Positions 1 to 6,054 of a stretch of DNA of 7,249 nucleotides are shown here, in pieces; position 1 is the first letter of the stretch, and each line of letters begins with the position of its first letter. Source of the stretch: Clostridiales bacterium. Its GTDB lineage: Bacteria > Bacillota > Clostridia > Lachnospirales > CAG-274. Both the position numbers and the translations under genes were made by a program. The stretch spans positions 1 through 7,249 of the forward strand of contig JAJQCI010000087.1 of the NCBI GenBank assembly GCA_021202835.1, in the 5' to 3' direction. The notes under the pieces are model-generated. The model did no database searches, was not told the origin of the DNA, and was given only the letters and a program-made list of their open reading frames with translations.

Positions 1-540
1 GCGGCCCCCGAAAGTGAGGGAGTTAACCTTTTAGGCTTTTTAAGGGGAGTTTTAGCCATATTCATAATGCTCGGGGGGCTTTTGGGGGGCTTTTATGCCT
101 TGAGAGATTTCGGCGGCGGCTTCGGGAAGACCTTCTCTCCTCTGTTGAAAACCCTTATTTCCTACGGTTATTTTGTCGTGCCGGCCTTTCTCTGCGGCCT
201 TTCGGCTTTTACAGGGCTTGCCATAGCCGGTGCCGGCTCCGTTTTCGAGGCTTTAAACATTTTTGTTTATTCTCTTGCAGCGGCAGCCTTCGGAAATCTC
301 ATATACTGTTTTTGTAAAAGTGAAACGGGCCTTACCTTTGCCCTTACCGTTCTCGTTCTGGCCGCACTTATATTCTGCCCTATATTCGCCGACACGGGCA
401 GCTTCATAAAAATTGCCGGCGTAATAAACAGGCTTTTAATTCCAACCTATTATATAGAAAACAATATTGCTCCTGTCTTTGTTTTCTGTCACGTTTCGGC
501 GTTCATATGCGGCTTTTTGAACAACAACGGAAAATTCTAA
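1..540 (+). CDS. C-terminal part of a multi-pass membrane protein, probably an ABC-2 type transporter permease (5' truncated by window edge)
   Basis: The frame is open from base 1 to the TAA at 538-540, giving 179 residues. The first in-frame ATG at 67 lies inside a predicted membrane helix and has no Shine-Dalgarno site, so the true start is almost certainly upstream of the window. Hydrophobic segments lie at roughly residues 11-33, 52-72, 76-104, 110-128 and 157-174, separated by short charged loops such as LRDFGGG and CKSETG. A helix bundle with a loop containing IPTYYIEN before the last helix resembles the C-terminal half of ABC-2 permeases, which form the membrane channel of ABC exporters. 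This assignment rests on overall pattern only, because no ATPase partner is visible; a generic polytopic membrane protein is the alternative. The gene ends 8 bases before the first of the two repeated modules. The first terminator downstream is at 686-720. Confidence 0.6.
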   Translation, partial: AAPESEGVNLLGFLRGVLAIFIMLGGLLGGFYALRDFGGGFGKTFSPLLKTLISYGYFVVPAFLCGLSAFTGLAIAGAGSVFEALNIFVYSLAAAAFGNLIYCFCKSETGLTFALTVLVLAALIFCPIFADTGSFIKIAGVINRLLIPTYYIENNIAPVFVFCHVSAFICGFLNNNGKF

Positions 541-548
541 GGAAATTC

Positions 549-660
549 TAATTTTTCCATAAGGACTTTCTTATTTTTCAGGTTTATATTATTACTTGTA
601 AACAGGAAAAACCACACACACACTAAAAACTGTTTACTTCATAATTTTTTCTCCCTTTCT
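549..660 (+). repeat. Copy A of a tandem ~100-nt non-coding module
   Basis: This AT-rich segment is related to 757-858. At a fixed offset of 208 bases, 559-604 and 767-812 match at 32 of 46 positions without gaps. Similarity continues through TTTACTTCA and a pyrimidine run containing TTTTTCTCC. Copy A carries the inverted repeat GTAAACAG (598-605) and CTGTTTAC (630-637), separated by 24 bases. A -10-like TATATT at 585-590 aligns exactly with TATAAT in copy B, but no good -35 is seen. Neither strand holds a credible protein frame. Confidence 0.75.
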
Positions 661-720
661 TAAAATTATAAAAAAGAGACAAGGTCAGGATACGGTCCCC
701 AACGTATCCTGTTTTGTTTT
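597..720 (+). ncRNA. Candidate small RNA A (promoter-like -10, stem, UCUCC tract, terminator)
   Basis: If the TATATT at 585-590 is a -10 element, transcription would start near 597 and end at the strong terminator at 686-720, giving an RNA of about 124 nt. The 5' part would fold as GTAAACAG/CTGTTTAC. An unpaired pyrimidine run with UUUUUUCUCCC (645-655) follows, then the terminator hairpin. A C-rich single-stranded motif between hairpins is typical of Firmicute sRNAs that pair with Shine-Dalgarno sequences. The main support is the duplicated module at 757-898 with the same order of parts. No -35 is recognisable, so a processed 3' UTR of the upstream membrane-protein gene is an alternative. 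Confidence 0.4.
686..720 (+). terminator. Rho-independent terminator after module A
   Basis: A perfect 9-bp stem, CAGGATACG (686-694) with CGTATCCTG (703-711), closes an 8-base loop and is followed at once by TTTTGTTTT. There is no U tract on the opposite strand next to the stem, so it acts on + strand transcription. It would end both the upstream permease transcript and any RNA from module A. Confidence 0.9.
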
Positions 721-756
721 GTAAAAAAAATCTGCCCGAAAACCTTAAGCCTATTT

Positions 757-858
757 TAATTTATCCGTAAAGATTTTCTTATTTTGGCAGCTTATAATTC
801 CATATGTAAACATAAAAAACACACTGTTGTTTACTTCACAGTTTTTCTCCTTTTTCAT
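757..858 (+). repeat. Copy B of the tandem ~100-nt non-coding module
   Basis: Second copy of the module at 549-660. It has TATAAT at 793-798, the inverted repeat GTAAACA (806-812) and TGTTTAC (828-834), TTTACTTCA (830-838), and the pyrimidine run TTTTTCTCC (842-850). The arms are 15 bases apart, against 24 in copy A. The sequence beyond 858, including the terminator, is unrelated to that of copy A, so the conserved unit ends at the pyrimidine run. Confidence 0.75.
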
Positions 859-898
859 ATATATGTACCCCGTTTCAAAGCCGAAACGGGGATTTTTT
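805..898 (+). ncRNA. Candidate small RNA B (paralogue of candidate A)
   Basis: With TATAAT at 793-798 as -10, an RNA of about 94 nt would begin near 805 and end after the terminator at 868-898. It would contain the GTAAACA/TGTTTAC stem, an exposed UUUUUCUCCUUUUUC tract and the terminator hairpin. The -35 region (about 770-775, AAGATT) is poor. The aligned -10 and conserved order of parts in both copies favour two independent transcripts over a leader of infC, because infC has its own consensus promoter at 978-1006. Confidence 0.4.
868..898 (+). terminator. Rho-independent terminator after module B
   Basis: A perfect 9-bp stem, CCCCGTTTC (868-876) with GAAACGGGG (883-891), closes the 6-base loop AAAGCC and is followed by ATTTTTT. 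Stem and loop sequences are unrelated to the module A terminator although the architecture is the same. Confidence 0.9.
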
Positions 899-977
899 GT
901 AACAGCCCGTTCCTTTTCTGCCGCAATTTTCTTTTTTTAGCCTTTAATGCTGCTGTAAAAAATATTGTTTTAGGTAC

Positions 978-1006
978 TTGACAGGCAGAGGTAAATATGG
1001 TAGAAT
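978..1006 (+). promoter_or_regulatory. Consensus sigma-A promoter of the infC-rpmI-rplT operon
   Basis: TTGACA at 978-983 and TAGAAT at 1001-1006 are separated by exactly 17 bases, with a predicted start near 1013. It lies about 300 bases upstream of infC, which leaves room for the structured leader described below. Confidence 0.88.
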
Positions 1007-1012
1007 ATTTGC

Positions 1013-1300
1013 TTGTAAAGAAGGATTCCGATTCTCACCTTACGGTTTTTGTACTTTAAGGTTACATAAGGATATACTCATGTCCTTAATTTCATAAAAC
1101 ATTGTTTTTTGAAGTTTTTGAGTGTCGGCAGGTCTTTGCGCCTGTCTTTTTTTTACTTTTTAAAGAATTCCTAAAAATATTCATTTTATACTGAACAGGT
1201 GAATATCTTCGGTGATTTAAATTGCTTATAAGACTGCCTTTTAAGGCTTCCGGCTGCAGATTTCACGGGTATTCGGTATAACGGGTTAAAATTATTTATT
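1013..1300 (+). promoter_or_regulatory. infC operon leader with attenuator; probable L20 leader
   Basis: The untranslated leader of about 300 nt contains several mutually exclusive AAGG/CCTT pairings. ACCTTA (1037-1042) can pair with TAAGGT (1057-1062), and TAAGGA (1067-1072) with TCCTTA (1083-1088), but the arms could also exchange partners. A terminator follows at 1127-1154. Downstream is a second structured stretch with the palindromic hairpin GCCTT-TT-AAGGC (1236-1247). In Bacillus, L20 binds the infC-rpmI-rplT leader and promotes premature termination. The position, operon content and internal terminator match that class. I cannot confirm the L20-binding fold by eye, so the exact family assignment is inferred. 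Confidence 0.7.
1127..1154 (+). terminator. Attenuator terminator in the infC leader
   Basis: GGCAGG (1127-1132) pairs with CCTGTC (1141-1146), including one G-U pair, over an 8-base loop, followed by eight T residues (1147-1154). It lies about 115 nt after the predicted transcript start and about 160 nt before infC, so it is expected to be conditional. The stem is moderate, which suits a regulated terminator. Confidence 0.75.
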
Positions 1301-1316
1301 GGAGGTGTCTGCTATT
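1301..1316 (+). promoter_or_regulatory. Ribosome binding site that places infC on an AUU start codon
   Basis: GGAGGT at 1301-1306 lies 7 bases before ATT at 1314. The first in-frame ATG (1326) would be 19 bases away, too far for efficient initiation. A TTG at 1299 overlaps the Shine-Dalgarno itself and cannot use it. The arrangement matches the AUU start known for infC in other bacteria. Confidence 0.8.
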
Positions 1317-1832
1317 ACAGATTTAATGATTAACCAACAAATCAGGGACAAGAAAATCAGGCTTATCGGCAATGACGGTTCTCAGCTGGGTATTATGTCG
1401 GCGAGAGAGGCTCAGAGAGTTGCCGATGACAAAAAGTTGGATCTTGTAAAGATTTCGCCAGGTTCAAAGCCCCCTGTGTGCAAGCTGATGGACTACAGCA
1501 AGTATAAGTTTGATGCACAGAAAAAGGAAAAAGAAGCTCGTAAAAAGCAAAAGACGGTTACTGTTAAGGAGATAAGGCTCTCTCCCAATATAGATACCCA
1601 CGATGTGCAGGTAAAAGTAAAAAACGCTCTTAAATTCTTAAAGGACGGAAACAAGCTTAAGGTTTCCATCCGTTTCAGAGGAAGAGAATTAGGCCGTGCG
1701 GATATGGCTGTAGGCATTATGCATGATTTTGCCGAACAGGTTTCCGAATATGGCGTAATAGATAAACAGCCGAAGGTTGAGGCCAGAATAATGTCTATGT
1801 ATATTGTTCCCAAGCCCCAAGGTAAAGATTAA
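1314..1832 (+). CDS. infC: Translation initiation factor IF-3
   Basis: IF3 binds the 30S subunit, prevents premature 50S joining and checks the start codon and initiator tRNA. From the AUU at 1314 the protein has 172 residues, the usual family length. The N-terminal domain (about 1-75) contains the family signature at residues 57-70, beginning KLMDYSKYKF. It is followed by the lysine-rich linker KKEKEARKKQK and the C-terminal domain (about 82-168) with VKEIRLSP and IRFRGRELG. Using a non-canonical start allows classical autoregulation: excess IF3 rejects initiation at AUU. It is first gene of infC-rpmI-rplT. Its TAA stop at 1830-1832 runs directly into the GGAGG of rpmI, suggesting coupled translation. 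Identity is secure; the start is inferred from Shine-Dalgarno spacing and family precedent. Confidence 0.97.
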   Translation: MTDLMINQQIRDKKIRLIGNDGSQLGIMSAREAQRVADDKKLDLVKISPGSKPPVCKLMDYSKYKFDAQKKEKEARKKQKTVTVKEIRLSPNIDTHDVQVKVKNALKFLKDGNKLKVSIRFRGRELGRADMAVGIMHDFAEQVSEYGVIDKQPKVEARIMSMYIVPKPQGKD

Positions 1833-1846
1833 GGAGGATTTTTAAA

Positions 1847-2044
1847 ATGCCTAAGTTAAAAACGAGAAAAGCTCTCGCAAAAAGAGTATCCGTTACAGGA
1901 ACGGGAAAAATCAAGAGATTTAAAGCAAACAAACAGCACATTCTCACAAAGAAGGCCCAGAAGAGAAAGAGAAGCTTAAGAAAAGCCACACTTTGCGATT
2001 CTACAAACATGAAGCAAATCCGCAAGGAATTACCCTATATCTGA
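1847..2044 (+). CDS. rpmI: 50S ribosomal protein L35 (bL35)
   Basis: This is a 65-residue, strongly basic protein. It opens with MPKLKTRKALAKRV and has the family pattern GTGKIKRFKANKQHILTKK, followed by an arginine/lysine-rich stretch (KRKRSLRK). L35 is a small protein of the large ribosomal subunit assembled onto 23S rRNA. The start is an ATG with GGAGG at 1833-1837, which adjoins the infC stop codon only 14 bases upstream. Length and position between infC and rplT are exactly those expected in Firmicutes. No internal promoter is seen, so it depends on the operon promoter and leader. Confidence 0.97.
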   Translation: MPKLKTRKALAKRVSVTGTGKIKRFKANKQHILTKKAQKRKRSLRKATLCDSTNMKQIRKELPYI

Positions 2045-2075
2045 TTCGTTTGCTTTAAATAAGGAGGAAATATAA

Positions 2076-2432
2076 ATGGCAAGAGTTAAAGGTGCTTTAA
2101 ATGCACGCAAAAAGCATAAAAAAGTTTTAAAAATGGCTAAAGGCTATGTAGGCGCAAGAAGCAAGCAGTACAGAGCCGCTAAACAGTCTGTTATGAAGGC
2201 TATGGCTTATTCTTTCGCAGGCAGAAAGCAGACTAAGAGAGAATACAGACGTCTTTGGATCGTTCGTATCAATGCAGCCGCAAGAATGAACGGCATAAGC
2301 TATTCAAAGATGATAAACGGTCTTAAAAACGCAAATATCTCCATAAACAGAAAGATGCTCGCCGACTTAGCCGTTACCGATATGCCTGCTTTTGCAAAAT
2401 TAGCCGACACAGCAAAGGCAAATTTGGGCTGA
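2076..2432 (+). CDS. rplT: 50S ribosomal protein L20 (bL20)
   Basis: This 118-residue basic protein binds 23S rRNA early in 50S assembly and is the known repressor of its own operon. Its N-terminal extension is rich in lysine and arginine, followed by the hallmark blocks GYVGARSKQYRAAKQ (about residues 23-37), RRLWIVRINAAAR and NGISYSKMINGL. The length is typical. AGGAGG at 2062-2067 lies 8 bases before the ATG, and the gap from rpmI is 31 bases. It is the last gene of the operon, closed by the terminator at 2459-2490. Free L20 is expected to bind the leader at 1013-1300 and lower expression of all three genes. Confidence 0.97.
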   Translation: MARVKGALNARKKHKKVLKMAKGYVGARSKQYRAAKQSVMKAMAYSFAGRKQTKREYRRLWIVRINAAARMNGISYSKMINGLKNANISINRKMLADLAVTDMPAFAKLADTAKANLG

Positions 2433-2458
2433 ATATAAGCTTTAATGATTTTTAATAT

Positions 2459-2490
2459 TTCCCACCGGAAAATAAAGGCGGGAATTTTTA
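2459..2490 (+). terminator. Terminator of the infC-rpmI-rplT operon
   Basis: TTCCCACC (2459-2466) pairs with GGCGGGAA (2477-2484), with one internal A-C mismatch. The loop has 10 bases and TTTTTA follows. It lies 26 bases after the rplT stop and directly before the next promoter. Confidence 0.82.
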
Positions 2491-2498
2491 ATTTTCGG

Positions 2499-2527
2499 TT
2501 GAAATGGCGTTGTTTTGGGGTTATAAT
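2499..2527 (+). promoter_or_regulatory. Promoter of the lipid kinase-argS-transporter unit
   Basis: TTGAAA at 2499-2504 and TATAAT at 2522-2527 have an exact 17-base spacer. The in-frame ATG at 2502-2506 region (2504) overlaps the -35 box, so it cannot be the start of the kinase gene. Transcription should begin near 2534, about 24 bases before the real ATG. Confidence 0.88.
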
Positions 2528-2557
2528 AATAAAAACAGAACTAAAGGGGATGTTTTA

Positions 2558-3436
2558 ATGAAAAAATTAAGACTTATATATAATCCCTTTTCGGGAGAAA
2601 GAACTTTTGGGGGCAATTTGGATTTGTGTATAGAACTTCTTCAAAAGGCAGGCTATATTGTCTGCCCTGTGCGTATTGGAGACGGTATCGATATAAGCGA
2701 AACCCTAAGCGACGATTTCGACGTTATCGCAGTTTCAGGCGGCGACGGAACGATTAATATTGTCCTTAATTTAATTATGAATAAAGGCCTTAACCATATT
2801 CCTCTTGCTGTTTTCCCCTCCGGCACGGTGAACGACTTCGCTTCGTTTTTGGGGCTTTCCAAAAATCCGGAAAATATTTGTAAAATAATAGCAGAAGGCA
2901 AGGCAGAGGAGCTTGACGTAGGCAAGGCAGGAGATAAATATTTTATAAACGTATGTGCAGGAGGGCTTTTTTCAGACATAAGCACTTCAATTGACAATAA
3001 TCTCAAGGCCAATATAGGAAAGCTGGCCTACTATATGGAAGCTTTAAGGCAAATAACGGAATATAAGCCGCTGAAGCTTAGAATAACAGATTCAAATGGC
3101 AGAGTGTTTGATGAAGATGTTGTGCTTTTTCTCTGTCTTAATTCATCGGGTACAGGCGGAATAAAAAATCTGAGTCCTGCCGCAAGCATTCAGGACGGCC
3201 TTTTGGACTTTCTTTTTATAAGAGACTGTGACATTACGGAGATACCCGATATACTGCTTAAATATTTTATGGGCAGGCTCACAAAAAACAAAAATGTGCT
3301 TTATTTTAAAGACAGCAGGGTGAAAATAGAGGCCGACAAACGGTGCAAATGCACTACCGACGTAGACGGTGAGCTGGGCTCAAACCTTCCCTTAACAATA
3401 GAAAACATACACAAAGCCGTAAGACTATTCATATAA
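2558..3436 (+). CDS. Diacylglycerol/lipid kinase of the DagK/YegS/BmrU family
   Basis: The 292-residue length is normal for this family of soluble ATP-dependent lipid kinases, which act at the cytoplasmic membrane face. In Gram-positives the DgkB-type members return diacylglycerol from lipoteichoic acid synthesis to the phospholipid pool. Visible motifs are NPFSG at 9-13, the nucleotide-binding GGDGT at 61-65, PSGTVNDFA at 87-95, the DGLLDF block at 213-218 and DVDGE at 268-272 in the C-terminal beta domain, which includes the conserved acidic residue. I chose the ATG at 2558 over the in-frame ATG at 2504 because 2504 lies inside the -35 box and 2558 has an AGGGGA Shine-Dalgarno. It is the first gene of a unit with argS 19 bases downstream. 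The substrate cannot be decided from sequence, so I leave the symbol blank. Confidence 0.9.
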   Translation: MKKLRLIYNPFSGERTFGGNLDLCIELLQKAGYIVCPVRIGDGIDISETLSDDFDVIAVSGGDGTINIVLNLIMNKGLNHIPLAVFPSGTVNDFASFLGLSKNPENICKIIAEGKAEELDVGKAGDKYFINVCAGGLFSDISTSIDNNLKANIGKLAYYMEALRQITEYKPLKLRITDSNGRVFDEDVVLFLCLNSSGTGGIKNLSPAASIQDGLLDFLFIRDCDITEIPDILLKYFMGRLTKNKNVLYFKDSRVKIEADKRCKCTTDVDGELGSNLPLTIENIHKAVRLFI

Positions 3437-3455
3437 CTTTGGAGGTAATGTAATA

Positions 3456-5156
3456 ATGGATTTCAAAACACTTATTTCGGAGCTTATCGCCGAAGCGGCT
3501 GAGCGTCCGGCAGAAGAAATATACAGCGCACTGGAGGTACCCAAGGCAGCAATGGGAGATTTTGCCTTCCCCTGTTTCAGACTCAGCAAAATTTTCAGAA
3601 AGGCCCCCCCGGCAATAGCCAAAGAGCGGTTCGAAAAGCTTAAAAAGCCCGCAGTTATAGAAAAAATAGATGTTGTGGGCGGTTATATTAACTTTTTTAT
3701 TGACAAAACAGCCTTTAATAAGTCCGTTCTCGAAAAAATTCTCAAAGAAGGAAAGGCTTATATATGCTCTGACGAGGGAAAGGGCAAAACCGTCTGTATA
3801 GACTATTCTTCTCCCAATATAGCCAAACCCTTCCATATAGGCCACCTTCGCTCAACTGTTATAGGAAATTCACTTTACAGAATTTATTCGGCCTTAGGCT
3901 ATGATACAGTGGGAATCAACCACTTAGGAGACTGGGGAACACAGTTCGGCAAGCTTATCTCGGCCTATAAACACTGGGGCGACAAAAAAGACGTTGAAGA
4001 AAAGGGAATAAGCGAGCTTACAAGGCTTTATGTTCTTTTCCACACAAAGGCGGAGGAGGCCCCCGAGTTAAACGACGAAGCCAGAGAATATCTTGTAAAA
4101 ATGCAGAACGGTGACGAAGAAGCCTTAAGCCTGTGGAAATGGTTTGTTGATATTTCTATGAGAGAATTCCAAAGGGTTTACGACATGCTTGACATAAGCT
4201 TCGATTCCTACGCCGGAGAGGCCTTTTATAACGACAAAATGCCTGCTGTAGTTGAAGAAATAAAGTCAAAGGGAATTCTTGAGGAAAGTGACGGTGCTCA
4301 GGTTGTAAACCTTGATGAATATAAAATGCCTCCCTGCCTTATATTAAGGCGTGACGGAGGTACACTCTACCCCACAAGAGACATTACCGCCGCTCTTTAC
4401 AGAAAAAAGACCTATAACTTTTCAAAGTGTCTTTATGTAACGGCCGTTGACCAAAAGCTCCACTTTGCCCAGTGGTTTAAGGTTTTGGAGCTTATGGGCT
4501 ATGACTGGGCGGCTTCAGAGCTTGTTCATATTCCTTTCGGCCTGGTAAACTTAGGCACAGAGGGAAAGCTTTCCACAAGAACAGGCCACGTTGTCCTTAT
4601 GGAGGACGTTTTAAGAGAAGCCGTTGAAAAAACAAGGGCCATAATAGAAGAAAAAAATCCCGACCTTGAGGATAAAGACGAAATTGCAAAGGAAGTAGGC
4701 ATAGGCGCAGTTATTTTTGACGATATGTTTAACGGAAGAATCAAAAACATTGCCTTTGACTGGAACAAAATTCTTAATTTCGAAGGCGAAACCGGCCCCT
4801 ATGTTCAATATACCCACGCAAGAGCCTGTTCACTTTTGAGAAAGGCCGAGGCAACGGCTGCGGACACCGACATAGACTATTCTCTTATAGCCGACGAATC
4901 TTCACAGGCCCTTATAAAGGCGCTGGGCGACCTGCCTGCAAAGGTTAAAGAAGCGGCTGAAAAATATGAACCTTATATTATTTCGAGACAGCTTATAGAA
5001 ATATGTCAAAGCTTCAACCGTTTCTACAGAGACAACTCCGTTCTGGGCAGTGAGGGAGATGTTAAAAAAGCAAGGCTTGCCTTGGTATATGCGTCAAAAA
5101 CGGCAATAAAAGAGGGGCTTTATCTTCTGGGAATAAAAGCTCCGGAAAGAATGTGA
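3456..5156 (+). CDS. argS: Arginyl-tRNA synthetase
   Basis: This cytoplasmic class Ia synthetase charges tRNA-Arg with arginine using ATP. The 566 residues fit bacterial ArgRS. An N-terminal additional domain (about 1-95, with GDFAFPCFRLSK) is followed by the catalytic Rossmann core, with SSPNIAKPFHIGH ending in the HIGH motif at 127-130, NHLGDWGTQFGKL at 155-167 and YPTRDI near 305-310. KLSTRTG at 371-377 stands for the KMSKS loop, a common ArgRS variant. The C-terminal helical DALR anticodon-binding domain spans about 445-566 and ends in the typical PERM. GGAGGT at 3441-3446 lies 9 bases before the ATG. An ATG-TAA pair at 3448-3453 between them is probably not used. It lies between the lipid kinase and transporter genes in one unit without internal terminators. 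Confidence 0.98.
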   Translation: MDFKTLISELIAEAAERPAEEIYSALEVPKAAMGDFAFPCFRLSKIFRKAPPAIAKERFEKLKKPAVIEKIDVVGGYINFFIDKTAFNKSVLEKILKEGKAYICSDEGKGKTVCIDYSSPNIAKPFHIGHLRSTVIGNSLYRIYSALGYDTVGINHLGDWGTQFGKLISAYKHWGDKKDVEEKGISELTRLYVLFHTKAEEAPELNDEAREYLVKMQNGDEEALSLWKWFVDISMREFQRVYDMLDISFDSYAGEAFYNDKMPAVVEEIKSKGILEESDGAQVVNLDEYKMPPCLILRRDGGTLYPTRDITAALYRKKTYNFSKCLYVTAVDQKLHFAQWFKVLELMGYDWAASELVHIPFGLVNLGTEGKLSTRTGHVVLMEDVLREAVEKTRAIIEEKNPDLEDKDEIAKEVGIGAVIFDDMFNGRIKNIAFDWNKILNFEGETGPYVQYTHARACSLLRKAEATAADTDIDYSLIADESSQALIKALGDLPAKVKEAAEKYEPYIISRQLIEICQSFNRFYRDNSVLGSEGDVKKARLALVYASKTAIKEGLYLLGIKAPERM

Positions 5157-5160
5157 CAAA

Positions 5161-6048
5161 ATGGCGGCAAGATTTAAACTGCCCGATAAAACAAAGGGCA
5201 TAATTTTAATAGTGTGTTCGGCTTTCTTCTTTGCCCTTATGAATCTGTTTGTAAGGCTTTCGGGAGATCTGCCCTCTATGCAGAAAAGCTTTTTCAGAAA
5301 CTTTGTGGCGCTTTTCTTTGCCCTCGGGGTTATAATAAAAAACGGAACAAACTTCGAATCTGTAAGGGGAAACGGCAAATATTTGTTTTATCGCTCCTTT
5401 TTCGGAACAATAGGAATTGTTTCCAACTTCTACGCTATAGACCATATGATTTTGACAGATGCATCTATGCTTAACAAGCTGTCGCCTTTTTTTGCCGTTG
5501 TGTTTTCGGCCATATTCCTTAAGGAAAGGGTTAAGCCATGGCAGATTTTAGCTGTTGCAGGAGCTTTTGTCGGAAGTCTTTTCATCATAAAACCCTCTAT
5601 GCAGATAGATGTTGTCTTTCCCTATATTGTAGGCTTTATAGGGGGAATGGGCGCAGGCGCTGCTTATACTGCCGTAAGATTTTTAGGCGGCAGAGGTGTT
5701 CCCGGAGGAGTAATAGTGTTTTTCTTCTCCCTGTTCTCCTGTATCGTGTGTCTGCCCTTTGCCATAGCCGGCTATGTTCCCATGACGCCCCTGCAGATTG
5801 TTACGCTTATTTTAGCCAGCCTTTCGGCAACAGGCGGCCAGTTTTGTATAACCTACGCCTATACTTATGCTCCGGCAAGGGAAATTTCGGTATATGACTA
5901 CAGTCAGATTATTTTCTCGGCAATTTTGGGCTTTTTCGTTCTGAATCAAACCCCCGATATATACAGCTTTTTGGGATATCTTATAATATGCTCAATGGGT
6001 GTTTTTAACTTTATTTTCACAAAAAAACACCATGCTTCGGCAGGCTGA
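5161..6048 (+). CDS. EamA/DMT-family ten-helix membrane transporter
   Basis: The 295 residues show the two-repeat EamA architecture, roughly 13-143 and 154-286, each with about five membrane helices. The first repeat has the family pattern LSPFFAVVFSAIFLKER at 107-123. The second has the matching YDYSQIIFSAILGFFVLNQ at 245-263. Short KGI and TKKHH segments mark cytoplasmic ends. Members of the drug/metabolite transporter superfamily export or import small metabolites; the substrate cannot be read from sequence. The ATG is only 4 bases after the argS stop and has no good Shine-Dalgarno, only GGAAAG inside argS, so translational coupling is likely. No simple U-tract terminator follows; a GC-rich palindromic region begins within about 16 bases of the stop. 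Confidence 0.9.
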   Translation: MAARFKLPDKTKGIILIVCSAFFFALMNLFVRLSGDLPSMQKSFFRNFVALFFALGVIIKNGTNFESVRGNGKYLFYRSFFGTIGIVSNFYAIDHMILTDASMLNKLSPFFAVVFSAIFLKERVKPWQILAVAGAFVGSLFIIKPSMQIDVVFPYIVGFIGGMGAGAAYTAVRFLGGRGVPGGVIVFFFSLFSCIVCLPFAIAGYVPMTPLQIVTLILASLSATGGQFCITYAYTYAPAREISVYDYSQIIFSAILGFFVLNQTPDIYSFLGYLIICSMGVFNFIFTKKHHASAG

Positions 6049-6054
6049 TTTTGT

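Noticed and set aside
613..624. CA dinucleotide run in copy A
   Set aside because: Only about six units, and the shorter ACAC in copy B suggests simple slippage in a loop; nothing more can be supported.
832..855. Minus-strand GGAG followed by GTG-AAG-TAA in copy B, with a matching ATG-AAG-TAA in copy A
   Set aside because: A two-codon frame is meaningless as a gene. The GGAGAAAAA is better explained as the complement of the conserved TTTTTCTCC tract, and both flanking terminators are oriented for the + strand.
784..981. 65-codon + strand frame across the second repeated module
   Set aside because: No Shine-Dalgarno site. It covers an inverted repeat, a terminator and the -35 box of the infC promoter, and the corresponding frame is not kept in the first module.
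1493..1813. 106-codon minus-strand frame opposite infC
   Set aside because: It lies wholly antisense to a certain gene and has no ribosome site or recognisable domain.
2504..2557. N-terminal extension of the lipid kinase from an upstream in-frame ATG
   Set aside because: That ATG overlaps the -35 box of a consensus promoter, so it would not be in the transcript. The family's N terminus begins with the sequence after the ATG at 2558.
3425..3845. Minus-strand frames opposite the start of argS
   Set aside because: Antisense shadows of a highly conserved gene; no motifs or ribosome sites.
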